A DNA stretch of 9,581 bases from JBEINZ01 sp040377825 (GTDB taxonomy: Bacteria > Pseudomonadota > Alphaproteobacteria > Rhizobiales > Ancalomicrobiaceae). The notes below the pieces were generated by a model. That model was given only the letters and a program-made list of their open reading frames with translations. It was not told the DNA's origin and did not search any database. Positions 1 to 5,864 of this stretch are shown here, piece by piece. The DNA lies in NCBI GenBank assembly GCA_040377825.1, contig JBEINZ010000116.1:1-9581 (forward strand). The letters run 5' to 3'. The position numbers were made by a program, and so were the translations under genes. Numbering within the stretch: position 1 is the first letter of the stretch; each line of letters begins with the position of its first letter.

Positions 1-102
1 GATCAGGCAGCCGTAATCCGCCCAGAAGCGCTGCAGCGTGAGAATAAGCCCCTGAAACGAGCGGTCGGGGCGCAGATGTGAGGGCGTCGCGGGATCTATC
101 AT
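1..102 (-). CDS. glyQ: glycyl-tRNA synthetase alpha subunit, N-terminal fragment cut by the window edge
   Basis: Reading leftward from an ATG at 102-100 gives 34 codons that run off the window edge without a stop. From residue 15 the peptide reads SFQGLILTLQRFWADYGCLI, which I recognise as the near-invariant start of the GlyQ family (FQGLI, LQ.FW, GC). GlyQ is the catalytic alpha chain of the bacterial alpha2beta2 glycyl-tRNA synthetase, a class II enzyme that charges tRNA-Gly in the cytoplasm; glyS usually lies downstream, here outside the window. The start is fixed because another ATG at 116-114 is in a different frame and stops after five codons. No good Shine-Dalgarno sequence is visible just upstream. 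A likely promoter lies at 248-275, so two hairpin elements would fall in the leader. The identification is from memory of the family; only about a tenth of the protein is visible. Confidence 0.88.
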   Translation of the reverse strand, partial: MIDPATPSHLRPDRSFQGLILTLQRFWADYGCLI

Positions 103-120
103 GGCTGGCCGATCATGTTT

Positions 121-172
121 TAGAGCATTTCCCGATCGGATGGTTACATCCGATCGACAAGGAATTGCTCCA
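121..172. repeat. palindromic element A (long imperfect hairpin)
   Basis: CGATCGGATG (133-142) and CATCCGATCG (147-156) form a perfect 10-bp stem with the 4-nt loop GTTA. Outside it, GAGCATTTCC (123-132) pairs with GGAATTGCTC (161-170) with one mismatch, after a 4-nt bulge (157-160). The TAGAGCA...TGCTC ends resemble interspersed palindromic elements I remember from many Rhizobiales genomes; copy number cannot be judged here. It lies in the presumed glyQ leader, ending about 20 nt before the start codon. Confidence 0.75.
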
Positions 173-176
173 GAGT

Positions 177-237
177 CTAGACCTTGAGCCGGTCCTTTTC
201 GTTCGGATCGTTTCGATCCGAACGGGACAGGCTCTAG
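177..237. repeat. palindromic element B (hairpin next to element A)
   Basis: GTTCGGATCG (201-210) and CGATCCGAAC (214-223) form a perfect 10-bp stem with the loop TTT. An outer arm GAGCCGGTCC (186-195) pairs with the segment ending in GGCTC at 234, with one internal mismatch and an unpaired TTTTC on the left side. The end in GGCTCTA is like the TAGAGC end of element A, but the core differs, so the two are related in style and not copies. A GAGTC (GANTC) site at 173-177 lies between them. Confidence 0.72.
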
Positions 238-247
238 GCGGCCGGAC

Positions 248-275
248 CCTATAGGCGCCCGCGTGGCCGGGTCAA
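248..275 (-). promoter_or_regulatory. sigma-70-type promoter, probably of glyQ
   Basis: On the minus strand TTGACC (275-270) and TATAGG (253-248) are separated by 16 nt. They match the -35 and -10 consensus at 5 of 6 and 4 of 6 positions, and purine-rich sequence lies upstream of the -35. Strong alphaproteobacterial promoters for translation genes often look like TTGACC plus CTATAG. The stretch after the -10 is GC-rich (GTCCGGCCGCC), which in other bacteria goes with growth-rate or stringent control. Transcription would start near 241, giving glyQ a leader of about 140 nt. This is a pattern match only. Confidence 0.5.
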
Positions 276-376
276 TGCTTGGCTTTCTTTCCACGATGCA
301 AGGGATCCATCGCCTCCCCCCGGCGTTGATGACCGTGGCCCGGAACAAGCTCACCCAGCACCGGCCGCATGTGGGT

Positions 377-408
377 ATCGGACCGTCGTCCGATGTGTTG
401 TGTGGAGG
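377..408 (+). promoter_or_regulatory. hairpin and Shine-Dalgarno sequence ahead of the short gene at 416
   Basis: GGAGG at 404-408 stands 7 nt before a GTG codon at 416, a near-ideal ribosome binding site, and it decides the start of the following reading frame. Just upstream, ATCGGAC (377-383) and GTCCGAT (388-394) form a perfect 7-bp stem with a 4-nt loop. The stem ends 9 nt before GGAGG, close enough to affect ribosome access in principle, though the sequence cannot show that. Confidence 0.45.
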
Positions 409-415
409 CGTTCTG

Positions 416-643
416 GTGAAGACCCTGAAAAAATCCGAGAAGATCGGTGTTCTCCTCACCGCGGCGATGCAGTCGCAATTGTCGCGCCGACCCGATCAGG
501 ACGATCTCGACGTTCTGGTTTTGCAAGGGCCCTTGAGCGAAGTGGCCGAGGCGATCGACCTCATCATCCAGTCACGCCGCCCGGCCCAACCGTGCGAGAC
601 GCCGGTGGGCCTTCCCAAGCGGATGGCCGGCACAATTCACTAG
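416..643 (+). CDS. short protein of unknown function (75 aa)
   Basis: I do not recognise this protein. It begins at GTG 416, 7 nt after GGAGG, and ends with TAG at 641-643. The same frame is open back to 263, but that earlier part looks non-coding, so I chose the start with the ribosome binding site. The peptide opens with a basic stretch (MKTLKKSEKIG), then has an amphipathic segment, an acidic turn DQDDLD near residue 28, a hydrophobic strand VLVLQG, and a helix-like SEVAEAIDLIIQS. Its tail is rich in proline and arginine. There is no signal peptide, cysteine pair or membrane span. Third codon positions are mostly G or C through the middle, as expected of a real gene in this genome. It points the same way as the DedA genes, 104 bp before the first. 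It could still be a chance open frame. Confidence 0.42.
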   Translation: MKTLKKSEKIGVLLTAAMQSQLSRRPDQDDLDVLVLQGPLSEVAEAIDLIIQSRRPAQPCETPVGLPKRMAGTIH

Positions 644-747
644 GTTATCGGCACGGACGGCCGGGTCGCTCCAGTTGCGCCGAATCCAAGCTGGACCTCA
701 GGCCCGACGTGGCTTACGTCACGGTTAATCCCGGAGACGCCGCCGCG

Positions 748-1386
748 ATGTCCGAATGGTCGTTTGACTCTGTCATCACCTTCATTGAAGCGCATCGCAG
801 TTGGGCCGGCGCCATTTTCGGCCTCATGGCCTTCGGCGAATCGCTCGCCTTCATCGGCGTCCTTATCCCCGCAACCTCAGTGCTGATGGCCTCCGGCGCG
901 CTGATCGGCGCGGGCATTCTCTCCTTTTGGGAAGTCTGGCTCGGCGGCGCGATCGGCGCGGCGATCGGCGATGCGGTCAGTTTTTGGCTCGGTCGGGTGC
1001 TCGGGCCGAAGGTGGAACGGCTCTGGCCATTCAATCGGCGCCCGCAATTGCTTGCGGCAGCCGAGCGCATGTTCAAGCGCTGGGGCGCCATCGCCGTTTT
1101 CGCCGGGCGCTTTATCGGCCCGATGCGCGCGACCGTCCCGCTCGCCGCCGGCATTCTGGGCATGCCGCATCTAGCCTTTCAGATCGTGAATATCCTGTCG
1201 GCCATCGTCTGGATTCCGGTGCTCGTCGCGCCGGGCGCGGGCATTGCGTGGCTTGTGGCCCTCGGCGCCGATGGTCACGGCTCAACGGCAATCCTGCTCA
1301 GCGCAGCACTGGCGGCCGGGCTTGTTTTACTCTGGCTGATATTCCGACGACCGGTCGCCGCATGGCTTAACCGAACGAAAACTTAA
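748..1386 (+). CDS. DedA-family membrane protein, first of three tandem paralogs (212 aa)
   Basis: This is a polytopic inner-membrane protein of the DedA (SNARE-associated/VTT) family. Some members carry undecaprenyl phosphate or other lipids across the membrane, and others affect membrane potential and division; the substrate here is unknown. Visible family marks are Glu31 in FGES, the re-entrant segment around Pro41-Ala42-Thr43, GD at 74-75 with GR at 82-83, and the signature GRFIGPMR.TVP..AG, whose arginines are 121 and 127. Hydrophobic spans lie at about 20-50, 55-80, 113-135, 140-170 and 185-205. Start ATG 748 is preceded by GGAG (733-736) and aligns with the starts of both sibling proteins; the frame is open much further upstream but without similarity to them. 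Better-known members have Pro-Gly-Asp/Glu where this one has Pro-Ala-Thr. The length is normal. The next paralog starts 71 bp downstream, so one transcript is plausible. Confidence 0.9.
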   Translation: MSEWSFDSVITFIEAHRSWAGAIFGLMAFGESLAFIGVLIPATSVLMASGALIGAGILSFWEVWLGGAIGAAIGDAVSFWLGRVLGPKVERLWPFNRRPQLLAAAERMFKRWGAIAVFAGRFIGPMRATVPLAAGILGMPHLAFQIVNILSAIVWIPVLVAPGAGIAWLVALGADGHGSTAILLSAALAAGLVLLWLIFRRPVAAWLNRTKT

Positions 1387-1433
1387 ACTTGGCGAGAGTA
1401 GCTCATGTGTGTAAACCGGAGCGGTGATCGAAC

Positions 1434-1460
1434 TTTCGACCAGGGATCGAAACAATTTTG
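1434..1460 (+). promoter_or_regulatory. start region of the second dedA gene (TTG start, Shine-Dalgarno in a hairpin loop)
   Basis: An in-frame TGA at 1425-1427 leaves TTG at 1458-1460 as the first standard start codon. AGGGA (1442-1446) lies 11 nt before it. TTTCGA (1434-1439) and TCGAAA (1447-1452) can pair as a 6-bp stem whose 7-nt loop carries this AGGGA. A weak start codon and a long spacer suggest lower translation than the neighbours; a regulatory role for the hairpin is a guess. Confidence 0.4.
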
Positions 1461-2084
1461 GATATATCGGTTGACGGCTTTTTGCACTTCGTGACCAGTC
1501 ACCGGACCTGGGCGCCATTTGCGCTTGGGATGATTACGTTGGCTGATACGCTTGCGGCAACGACATTATTCATACCGTCGACGGCCGTGCTCATCGCGAT
1601 CGGCGCGATGATCGGAAAGGGCGCCTTTCCCCTTTCCGAAATGGCGACCGGAGCGTTCGTTGGATACTTTGTCGGAGACACACTCTGCTACTGGATTGGC
1701 CGGGCATTCGGTTCGCGGGCAAGCAATATCTGGTTGTTTCGCTCACAAAAAAAGCTTTTAGAACGCGGCACGGTGTTTTTCAGAAAATACGGCTGGCTCG
1801 GCGTTTTCGCTGGCCGTTTCACGGGGCCGCTACGCGCGGTAATCCCGGTTTCGGCTGGCATCATGGGTATGGGACACATCCGTTTCCAGACAGCCAGCAT
1901 CACCTCCGCGCTTACCTATATTCTCGGATTATTTGCAGTCGGCGCGGCGCTGCAGCACCATTTGGCTGAATGGGCAACTGGATTGGTGCCAGCAATACTC
2001 GCGGGCCTGACGATCGTCGTAACCATACTGGCCGGCATCGGCCTCGTGGTTTGGCGGAAATTCGGGGTGCGCCGAACTGAGTAA
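1458..2084 (+). CDS. DedA-family membrane protein, second and most diverged of three paralogs (208 aa)
   Basis: The protein aligns over its whole length with its two neighbours, from S/DHR.W near residue 15 to the basic tail, so it is a DedA-family polytopic membrane protein. It keeps GD...YWIGR and the signature GRFTGPLR..IP.SAG with Arg120 and Arg126. It differs at two places thought to matter in this family. The glutamate of FGES is Asp30 in LADT, and the later P.L..PG motif of both siblings is replaced by YILGLFAVG. Pro40-Ser41-Thr42 replaces Pro-Ala-Thr. The segment LLERG..FF.K.GW.GVF.GRF.GPLRAV is closer to the third copy than to the first. The codons look more AT-rich than those of the flanking copies (for example the A7 run at 1747-1753). 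The start is TTG and probably weak. A changed substrate, a partner role for the siblings, or decay in progress are all possible; the frame itself is intact. Confidence 0.87.
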   Translation: MDISVDGFLHFVTSHRTWAPFALGMITLADTLAATTLFIPSTAVLIAIGAMIGKGAFPLSEMATGAFVGYFVGDTLCYWIGRAFGSRASNIWLFRSQKKLLERGTVFFRKYGWLGVFAGRFTGPLRAVIPVSAGIMGMGHIRFQTASITSALTYILGLFAVGAALQHHLAEWATGLVPAILAGLTIVVTILAGIGLVVWRKFGVRRTE

Positions 2085-2170
2085 GTCCAAGATGGGCATG
2101 ACGAGGAGCCTTGCCGAGCGGTGCGACGCGCGCCATGTGTGTTCTTGATACGCTCGGAGGCCGATCCCCC

Positions 2171-2833
2171 ATGGAATCAATAACAAACTCCTTGATGACC
2201 GCGATCAGCGACCATCGCGAATGGGCCGCGCTCGCGATCGGGCTCCTGGCTTTCGGTGAGTCGCTTGCTGTCGTCAGCCTTTTCGTTCCGGCTACAGCCG
2301 TTCTGATCACCACAGGTGCCTTGATCGGTGCCGGCGTTTTGCCATTCGCCGAAATCGCGATCGCGGGCGTCGTCGGCTGTATTCTCGGCGATACGATCTC
2401 CTACTGGGCCGGCCGTCATTTCGGGCCGCGCGCGGGCTCCATCTGGCCGTTTGCCTCGCGCCCGGAATTGCTGGAGCGCGGCAATAGCTTTTTCCTCAAG
2501 CATGGTTGGGCCGGAGTCTTCATCGGCCGCTTCCTCGGACCGCTCCGGGCGGTGGTGCCGCTGTCGGCTGGCGTCTTGGGGATGAAGCATGTTCCGTTCC
2601 AGACCGCGAGCGTCGCCTCGGCGGCAATATTCATTCCCGTTCTGCTCTCTCCCGGCACCCTGGTTGGCGGAGAAATCGCGACCATGATGCATGGGCCCTA
2701 TATGGCTCTCATTCCCGGAGCGATGATGGTAGCCATGCCGGTCGCAATTCTCGGCTATTTCATTTGGCGGCGCTTGTCGGCATGGCGCAAATCCCGCGCC
2801 AACGCAGACAGCGGCACCACTTCCGCTCCCTAG
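2171..2833 (+). CDS. DedA-family membrane protein, third of three tandem paralogs (220 aa)
   Basis: This is the third DedA/VTT-family protein in the row. Conserved features are FGES with Glu30, Pro40-Ala41-Thr42, GDT.SYWAGR, the signature GRFLGPLRAVVPLSAG with Arg120 and Arg126, and IPVLLSPG, which the first copy shares as IPVLVAPG. About five hydrophobic segments are visible, and the tail is basic and serine-rich, presumably cytoplasmic. Start ATG 2171 follows GGAGG (2156-2160) with a 10-nt spacer and aligns with the starts of its siblings. TTG 2111 and ATG 2135 are in frame upstream but would add residues that neither sibling has. It starts 86 bp after the second copy. A pair of inverted repeats follows, marking the end of the cluster before the convergent ETF-QO gene. 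By family the likely role is lipid carrier transport or membrane homeostasis; the exact substrate cannot be read from sequence. Confidence 0.9.
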   Translation: MESITNSLMTAISDHREWAALAIGLLAFGESLAVVSLFVPATAVLITTGALIGAGVLPFAEIAIAGVVGCILGDTISYWAGRHFGPRAGSIWPFASRPELLERGNSFFLKHGWAGVFIGRFLGPLRAVVPLSAGVLGMKHVPFQTASVASAAIFIPVLLSPGTLVGGEIATMMHGPYMALIPGAMMVAMPVAILGYFIWRRLSAWRKSRANADSGTTSAP

Positions 2834-2890
2834 ACGATTGACCTGGCGAAAAATATTTCGCGCAGGGGCACTGAATCCTCGGCTCCTTCT

Positions 2891-3030
2891 CCTTCTCCCT
2901 TTAAGCGAGAAGGTGGCCGAAGGCCGGATGAGGGGTATGGTTCAACGATTTCGAGGGGTTGCGGTTTTGCACTCGCGGCAAGAGACCCCTCAACAGCCCG
3001 TTGGGCACCTTCTCCCTCAATGGGAGAAGG
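2891..3030. repeat. inverted pair of interspersed repeats between convergent genes
   Basis: The left unit (2891-2936) begins with the hairpin CCTTCTC...GAGAAGG (2891-2897 with 2907-2913) and continues GGTGGCCGAAGGCCGGATGA to GGGGT. The right unit (2985-3030) is the same design on the other strand: ACCCCTCAAC to GGGCACC, then the perfect 9-bp hairpin CCTTCTCCC (3008-3016) with GGGAGAAGG (3022-3030). GGTGGCCGAAGGCCGGATGAGGGG next to a CCTTCTCCC hairpin is a dispersed repeat I remember from many Rhizobiales genomes. The two units face each other about 50 bp apart, so the whole 140 bp could fold into a long stem. There is no transposase gene and no clear target duplication. Confidence 0.75.
3008..3030 (+). 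terminator. possible transcription terminator after the dedA genes
   Basis: The 9-bp perfect hairpin of the right repeat unit has a TCAAT loop and is followed, after about 13 nt, by the T-rich stretch ATATATTTTGGGTTTT (3043-3058). It lies 174 bp after the last dedA stop codon. The T tract is not directly next to the stem, so this is weak as an intrinsic terminator. In the other direction no T tract follows. Confidence 0.3.
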
Positions 3031-3077
3031 CAATGGAGGCAATATATTTTGGGTTTTAGCTCCTAAGGCCTCCTGCC

Positions 3078-4748
3078 TCACATATTCGGGTAGTTCGGGC
3101 CGCCCGCGCCTTCGGGCGTTGTCCAGGTGATATTCTCGCCGGGATCCTTGATGTCGCAGGTTTTGCAATGCACGCAGTTCTGAGCATTGATCACAAAGGT
3201 TTGCGCGCCGTTCTTTTCCACCCACTCGTAGACGCCGGCCGGGCAATAGCGGTTCGACGGACCGCCATAGGTGCCCAGCTCCACGCTCCGCTGGGTCGAC
3301 GGATCGGCGACCTTCAGATGCACCGGCTGGTCTTCCTCGTGATTGGTGCTCGATAGAAACACCGAGGAGAGCCGGTCGAACGAGATTTTCCCGTCCGGCT
3401 TCGGATAGTCGATTTTCGGCATGGTCGCGGCCGGCGCGAGCGTTGCGTGGTCCGGCTTGCCGTGTTTCAGCGTGCCGAACAGCGAAACCCCAAGAAGCTC
3501 GTTCGTCCACATGTCGAGACCACCGAGCGCCACGCCGCCGAGTGTGCCGAGCTTCGACCAAAGCGGCTTGACATTGCGCACCTTCCACAGGTCCCGGCCG
3601 ATATCGGAGCCGCGCCAATCGGCCTCGATCTGCGTGATCTCGTCGTTCGCCCGACCGGCGGCGAGCGCATCGGCCACCCGGTCAGCGGCCAACATGCCCG
3701 AGAGCATTGCATTGTGGCTGCCCTTGATGCGCGCAACGTTGACGAAGCCGGCCGAGCAACCGATCAGCGCGCCGCCGGGGAACGTCAGTTTCGGCACGGA
3801 CTGCCAGCCGCCCTCGGTGATCGCGCGCGCGCCGTAGGCGATGCGCTTGCCGCCGTCGAAAACATCGCGGATCGAAGGATGCGTCTTGAAGCGCTGGAAC
3901 TCCTCGAAGGGCGAGAGCCAGGGGTTCTTGTAGTTCAGGTGCACCACGAAGCCGACGGCAACCTGATTGTCTTCAAGATGATAGAGGAACGATCCGCCGC
4001 CGGTTGAAAAGTCAAGCGGCCAGCCGAAGGAGTGCTGCACCAGCCCCGGCTTGTGCTTGGCGGGATCAACCGTCCACAGCTCCTTTAGGCCGATGCCGAA
4101 TTTCGGCGGCTCACGGCCCTCCGCTAGGCCGAAGCGGGCGATCAGTTGCTTGGCAAGCGAGCCGCGCGCGCCCTCCCCGATCAGCACATATTTGCCAAGG
4201 AGCGCCATGCCGCGCGTGTAGCTTTCCTTCGGCTGGCCGTCCTTGCCGACGCCCATGTCGCCGGTCGCCACGCCGATGACGCAACCCGCCTCGTCCGTCA
4301 GGATCTCCGCCGCCGCGAAGCCCGGATAGATCTCAACGCCGAGTGCCTCCGCCTTGGCGGCGAGCCAGCGGCAGACATTGCCGAGGCTCACGACGAAATT
4401 GCCGTGATTGTCCATCAGCTTCGGCATCAACGCATTGGGCAGCCGCACGGCGCCGGCGGGACCGAGAAACAGGAAGCGATCCTCGGTCACTGGCGTCTTG
4501 ACCGGCGTATCCTCGCCGCGCCATTCCGGAAGCAGGCGATCGAGAGCGATCGGATCTATGACGGCGCCAGACAGGATATGCGCACCGACCTCGGAGCCCT
4601 TTTCCAGCACTACAACGGAAACATCCTCACCCGTCTCGGCCGCGCGCTGCTTCAGCCGGATCGCCGCCGCCAAACCGGCCGGACCTGCCCCAACGATCAC
4701 GACGTCAAATTCCATGCTTTCGCGTTCGGGTCGATCGGCGGTGGTCAT
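3078..4748 (-). CDS. etfQO: electron transfer flavoprotein-ubiquinone oxidoreductase (556 aa)
   Basis: ETF-QO is a membrane-associated FAD and [4Fe-4S] enzyme that passes electrons from reduced electron transfer flavoprotein to ubiquinone. It links acyl-CoA, amino acid and choline-type dehydrogenases to the respiratory chain. The sequence shows the N-terminal FAD motif VVIVGAGPAGLAAAIRL with GxGxxG at 20-25, the family stretch EKGSEVGAHILSGAVIDP, G.GLKELW, and GGALIGCSAGFVNV.RIKGSHNAM. The C-terminal cluster domain has CPAGVYEW and NCVHCKTCDIKDP, with four cysteines at 502, 525, 528 and 531, all present. Length is typical of the family. Start ATG 4748 has GAGGA 7 nt upstream and yields the usual N-terminus; the open frame extends to 4814 without a better signal. 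It is divergent from the uracil-DNA glycosylase gene and convergent with the dedA cluster, so it is probably monocistronic. No etfA or etfB lies in the window. Confidence 0.96.
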   Translation of the reverse strand: MTTADRPERESMEFDVVIVGAGPAGLAAAIRLKQRAAETGEDVSVVVLEKGSEVGAHILSGAVIDPIALDRLLPEWRGEDTPVKTPVTEDRFLFLGPAGAVRLPNALMPKLMDNHGNFVVSLGNVCRWLAAKAEALGVEIYPGFAAAEILTDEAGCVIGVATGDMGVGKDGQPKESYTRGMALLGKYVLIGEGARGSLAKQLIARFGLAEGREPPKFGIGLKELWTVDPAKHKPGLVQHSFGWPLDFSTGGGSFLYHLEDNQVAVGFVVHLNYKNPWLSPFEEFQRFKTHPSIRDVFDGGKRIAYGARAITEGGWQSVPKLTFPGGALIGCSAGFVNVARIKGSHNAMLSGMLAADRVADALAAGRANDEITQIEADWRGSDIGRDLWKVRNVKPLWSKLGTLGGVALGGLDMWTNELLGVSLFGTLKHGKPDHATLAPAATMPKIDYPKPDGKISFDRLSSVFLSSTNHEEDQPVHLKVADPSTQRSVELGTYGGPSNRYCPAGVYEWVEKNGAQTFVINAQNCVHCKTCDIKDPGENITWTTPEGAGGPNYPNM

Positions 4749-4800
4749 CGCGTGATCCTCGGGTCGGGTCGTTTTCGACAAGATTGGGCGGCGGTTGCGC

Positions 4801-4848
4801 GCCCGCCGTCGCAAAGCCGTCGCGTCGCGACGCGGCGGGCGCTATAGT
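4801..4848 (+). promoter_or_regulatory. palindrome and -10-like box in the etfQO/udg divergent region
   Basis: GCTATAGTAATG carries a -10-like TATAGT at 4843-4848; transcription would start near 4855, 27 nt before the chosen udg start. No convincing -35 lies at the right distance. Immediately upstream, GCCCGCCG (4801-4808) and CGGCGGGC (4833-4840) are perfect inverted repeats enclosing a second palindrome, GTCGCG-T-CGCGAC (4819-4831). This could be an operator serving both divergent genes or simply GC-rich structure. Confidence 0.38.
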
Positions 4849-4881
4849 AATGTCTTAGAACATGCGGAAGGGCGGGCCAAG

Positions 4882-5826
4882 GTGGCGGCGGCGAGTGAGC
4901 CAAGCGGATCGGATGTGAACGCGGCGCTCGCCGCGCTGGTCGATTGGTACGCCGCGGCCGGGGTCGACGCGTGCCTGGAGGATTTGCCGGTCGATCGCTT
5001 CGCCGAAAGCCGCGCGGAGGCCGAGGCGCGCCGGACCCGTGCTGCCGAATCTCCGCCACAGGGTACGTTCGCGACGCAGCCGATGGCGGCTCGTCCGATC
5101 AAGTCGCCACCAGTGAATGTACCCGAACCCCGCCGCCTTGCCCTGCCCGCCGAACGCCCGCGCTTCGAGCCGCCGCCTCAACCGATCGCGCGTCCCGCGC
5201 TGGCCGCGGGCGTGCCCGGCGACCATGCCGTCATGGCTGCCCGCGAAGCGGCCCGTTCGGCGACGAACCTCGATGATCTGAAAAGGATCCTGGAAGGCTT
5301 CGAGGGCTGCAACCTGCGCCTGACCGCGCGCCGGCTCGTCTTTGCCGACGGCAATCCGAAGGCGCGCGTGATGCTGGTCGGCGAGGCGCCCGGCAAGGAA
5401 GAAGACGAGCAGGGCCTGCCGTTCGTCGGACGCTCCGGTCAGCTTCTCGACCGCATGCTTGCGTCCATCGGCCTCGACCGGGCCCAAGCCTATATCGCCA
5501 ATGTCGTGCCCTGGCGCCCGCCCGGAAACCGCACGCCCACCCCGCAGGAAACCGAGATTTGCCGGCCCTTCATCGCCCGCCAGATCGAATTGGTCGATCC
5601 CGCCGTCCTCGTCCTCCTCGGCGGCGCGGCCGCATCCGCGCTGACCGGTGCCAAGGAGGGCATTCTCAAACTGCGCGGCACGTGGCTCACCTACCAAACC
5701 GAAACCCGACCAATCCGCGCTCTCGCCACCCTCCATCCCGCCTATCTCCTGCGCCAACCCCTCCAAAAGCGGCTTGCCTGGCGCGATTTGCTGGCGTTAA
5801 GGGGGGCATTGGACGAAATGGAGTGA
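4882..5826 (+). CDS. udg: uracil-DNA glycosylase, family-4-like, lacking two Fe-S cysteines (314 aa)
   Basis: The enzyme removes uracil from DNA, starting base-excision repair of deaminated cytosine. Motifs visible are GEAPG at 167-171 followed by KEEDEQGLPFVGRSGQLLDRM, NVVPWRPPGNRTPTPQE around residue 211, and LHPAYLLRQP with His285. These define the family-4 (UdgA-like) superfamily fold. Canonical members bind [4Fe-4S] through four cysteines. Here Cys143 and Cys227 match two of them, but the first is Phe140 and the third is Trp211, so a normal cluster is unlikely. I remember the same F-x-x-C and PWRPPGNR pattern in rhizobial homologs, including a Bradyrhizobium enzyme described as a separate class; this is recall only. 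Residues about 10-40 form an N-terminal helical region (AALVDWYAAAGVD), then a proline- and alanine-rich linker to about 110. I chose GTG 4882 for its GGAAGGG nine nt upstream; GTG 4915 is the main alternative. The gene is convergent with ccrM, 38 bp away. Confidence 0.9.
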   Translation: MAAASEPSGSDVNAALAALVDWYAAAGVDACLEDLPVDRFAESRAEAEARRTRAAESPPQGTFATQPMAARPIKSPPVNVPEPRRLALPAERPRFEPPPQPIARPALAAGVPGDHAVMAAREAARSATNLDDLKRILEGFEGCNLRLTARRLVFADGNPKARVMLVGEAPGKEEDEQGLPFVGRSGQLLDRMLASIGLDRAQAYIANVVPWRPPGNRTPTPQETEICRPFIARQIELVDPAVLVLLGGAAASALTGAKEGILKLRGTWLTYQTETRPIRALATLHPAYLLRQPLQKRLAWRDLLALRGALDEME

Positions 5827-5864
5827 GAGGACTGAGAGGCCAAGCGGGAGATCCGGGTTTAGGC

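Noticed and set aside
121..237. Hairpins before glyQ as a T-box or other riboswitch.
   Set aside because: There is no T-box sequence, specifier loop or terminator/antiterminator pair, and the stems look like interspersed palindromes.
263..415. Extending the short plus-strand gene back to 263.
   Set aside because: No ribosome binding site is found there, the early codons overlap the likely glyQ promoter on the other strand, and GTG 416 has a near-ideal Shine-Dalgarno sequence.
1747..1754. A run of seven A followed by G in the second dedA gene; A-AAA-AAG is in the frame used by the dnaX slippery site, and the -1 frame stays open for about 70 codons.
   Set aside because: No internal Shine-Dalgarno sequence or clear stimulating hairpin lies nearby, the zero frame encodes a complete DedA protein, and the -1 product looks like no protein.
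2891..3030. The inverted repeats as ends of an insertion sequence or MITE.
   Set aside because: Only about 50 bp lies between them, there is no transposase fragment, and I see no target-site duplication; each unit alone matches a dispersed repeat design.
2830..3618. A 262-codon open frame on the minus strand.
   Set aside because: It is out of frame with ETF-QO, reads through the interspersed repeats, and its peptide is rich in Arg, Gly and Ala without any family motif; it is a shadow of the GC-rich real gene.
4146..4847. A 233-codon open frame on the plus strand opposite ETF-QO.
   Set aside because: ETF-QO is complete and conserved here; the antisense frame is a product of high GC at third codon positions.
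4855..5766. A 303-codon open frame antisense to the uracil-DNA glycosylase gene.
   Set aside because: The plus-strand protein has clear family motifs; the antisense peptide is low-complexity and matches nothing I know.
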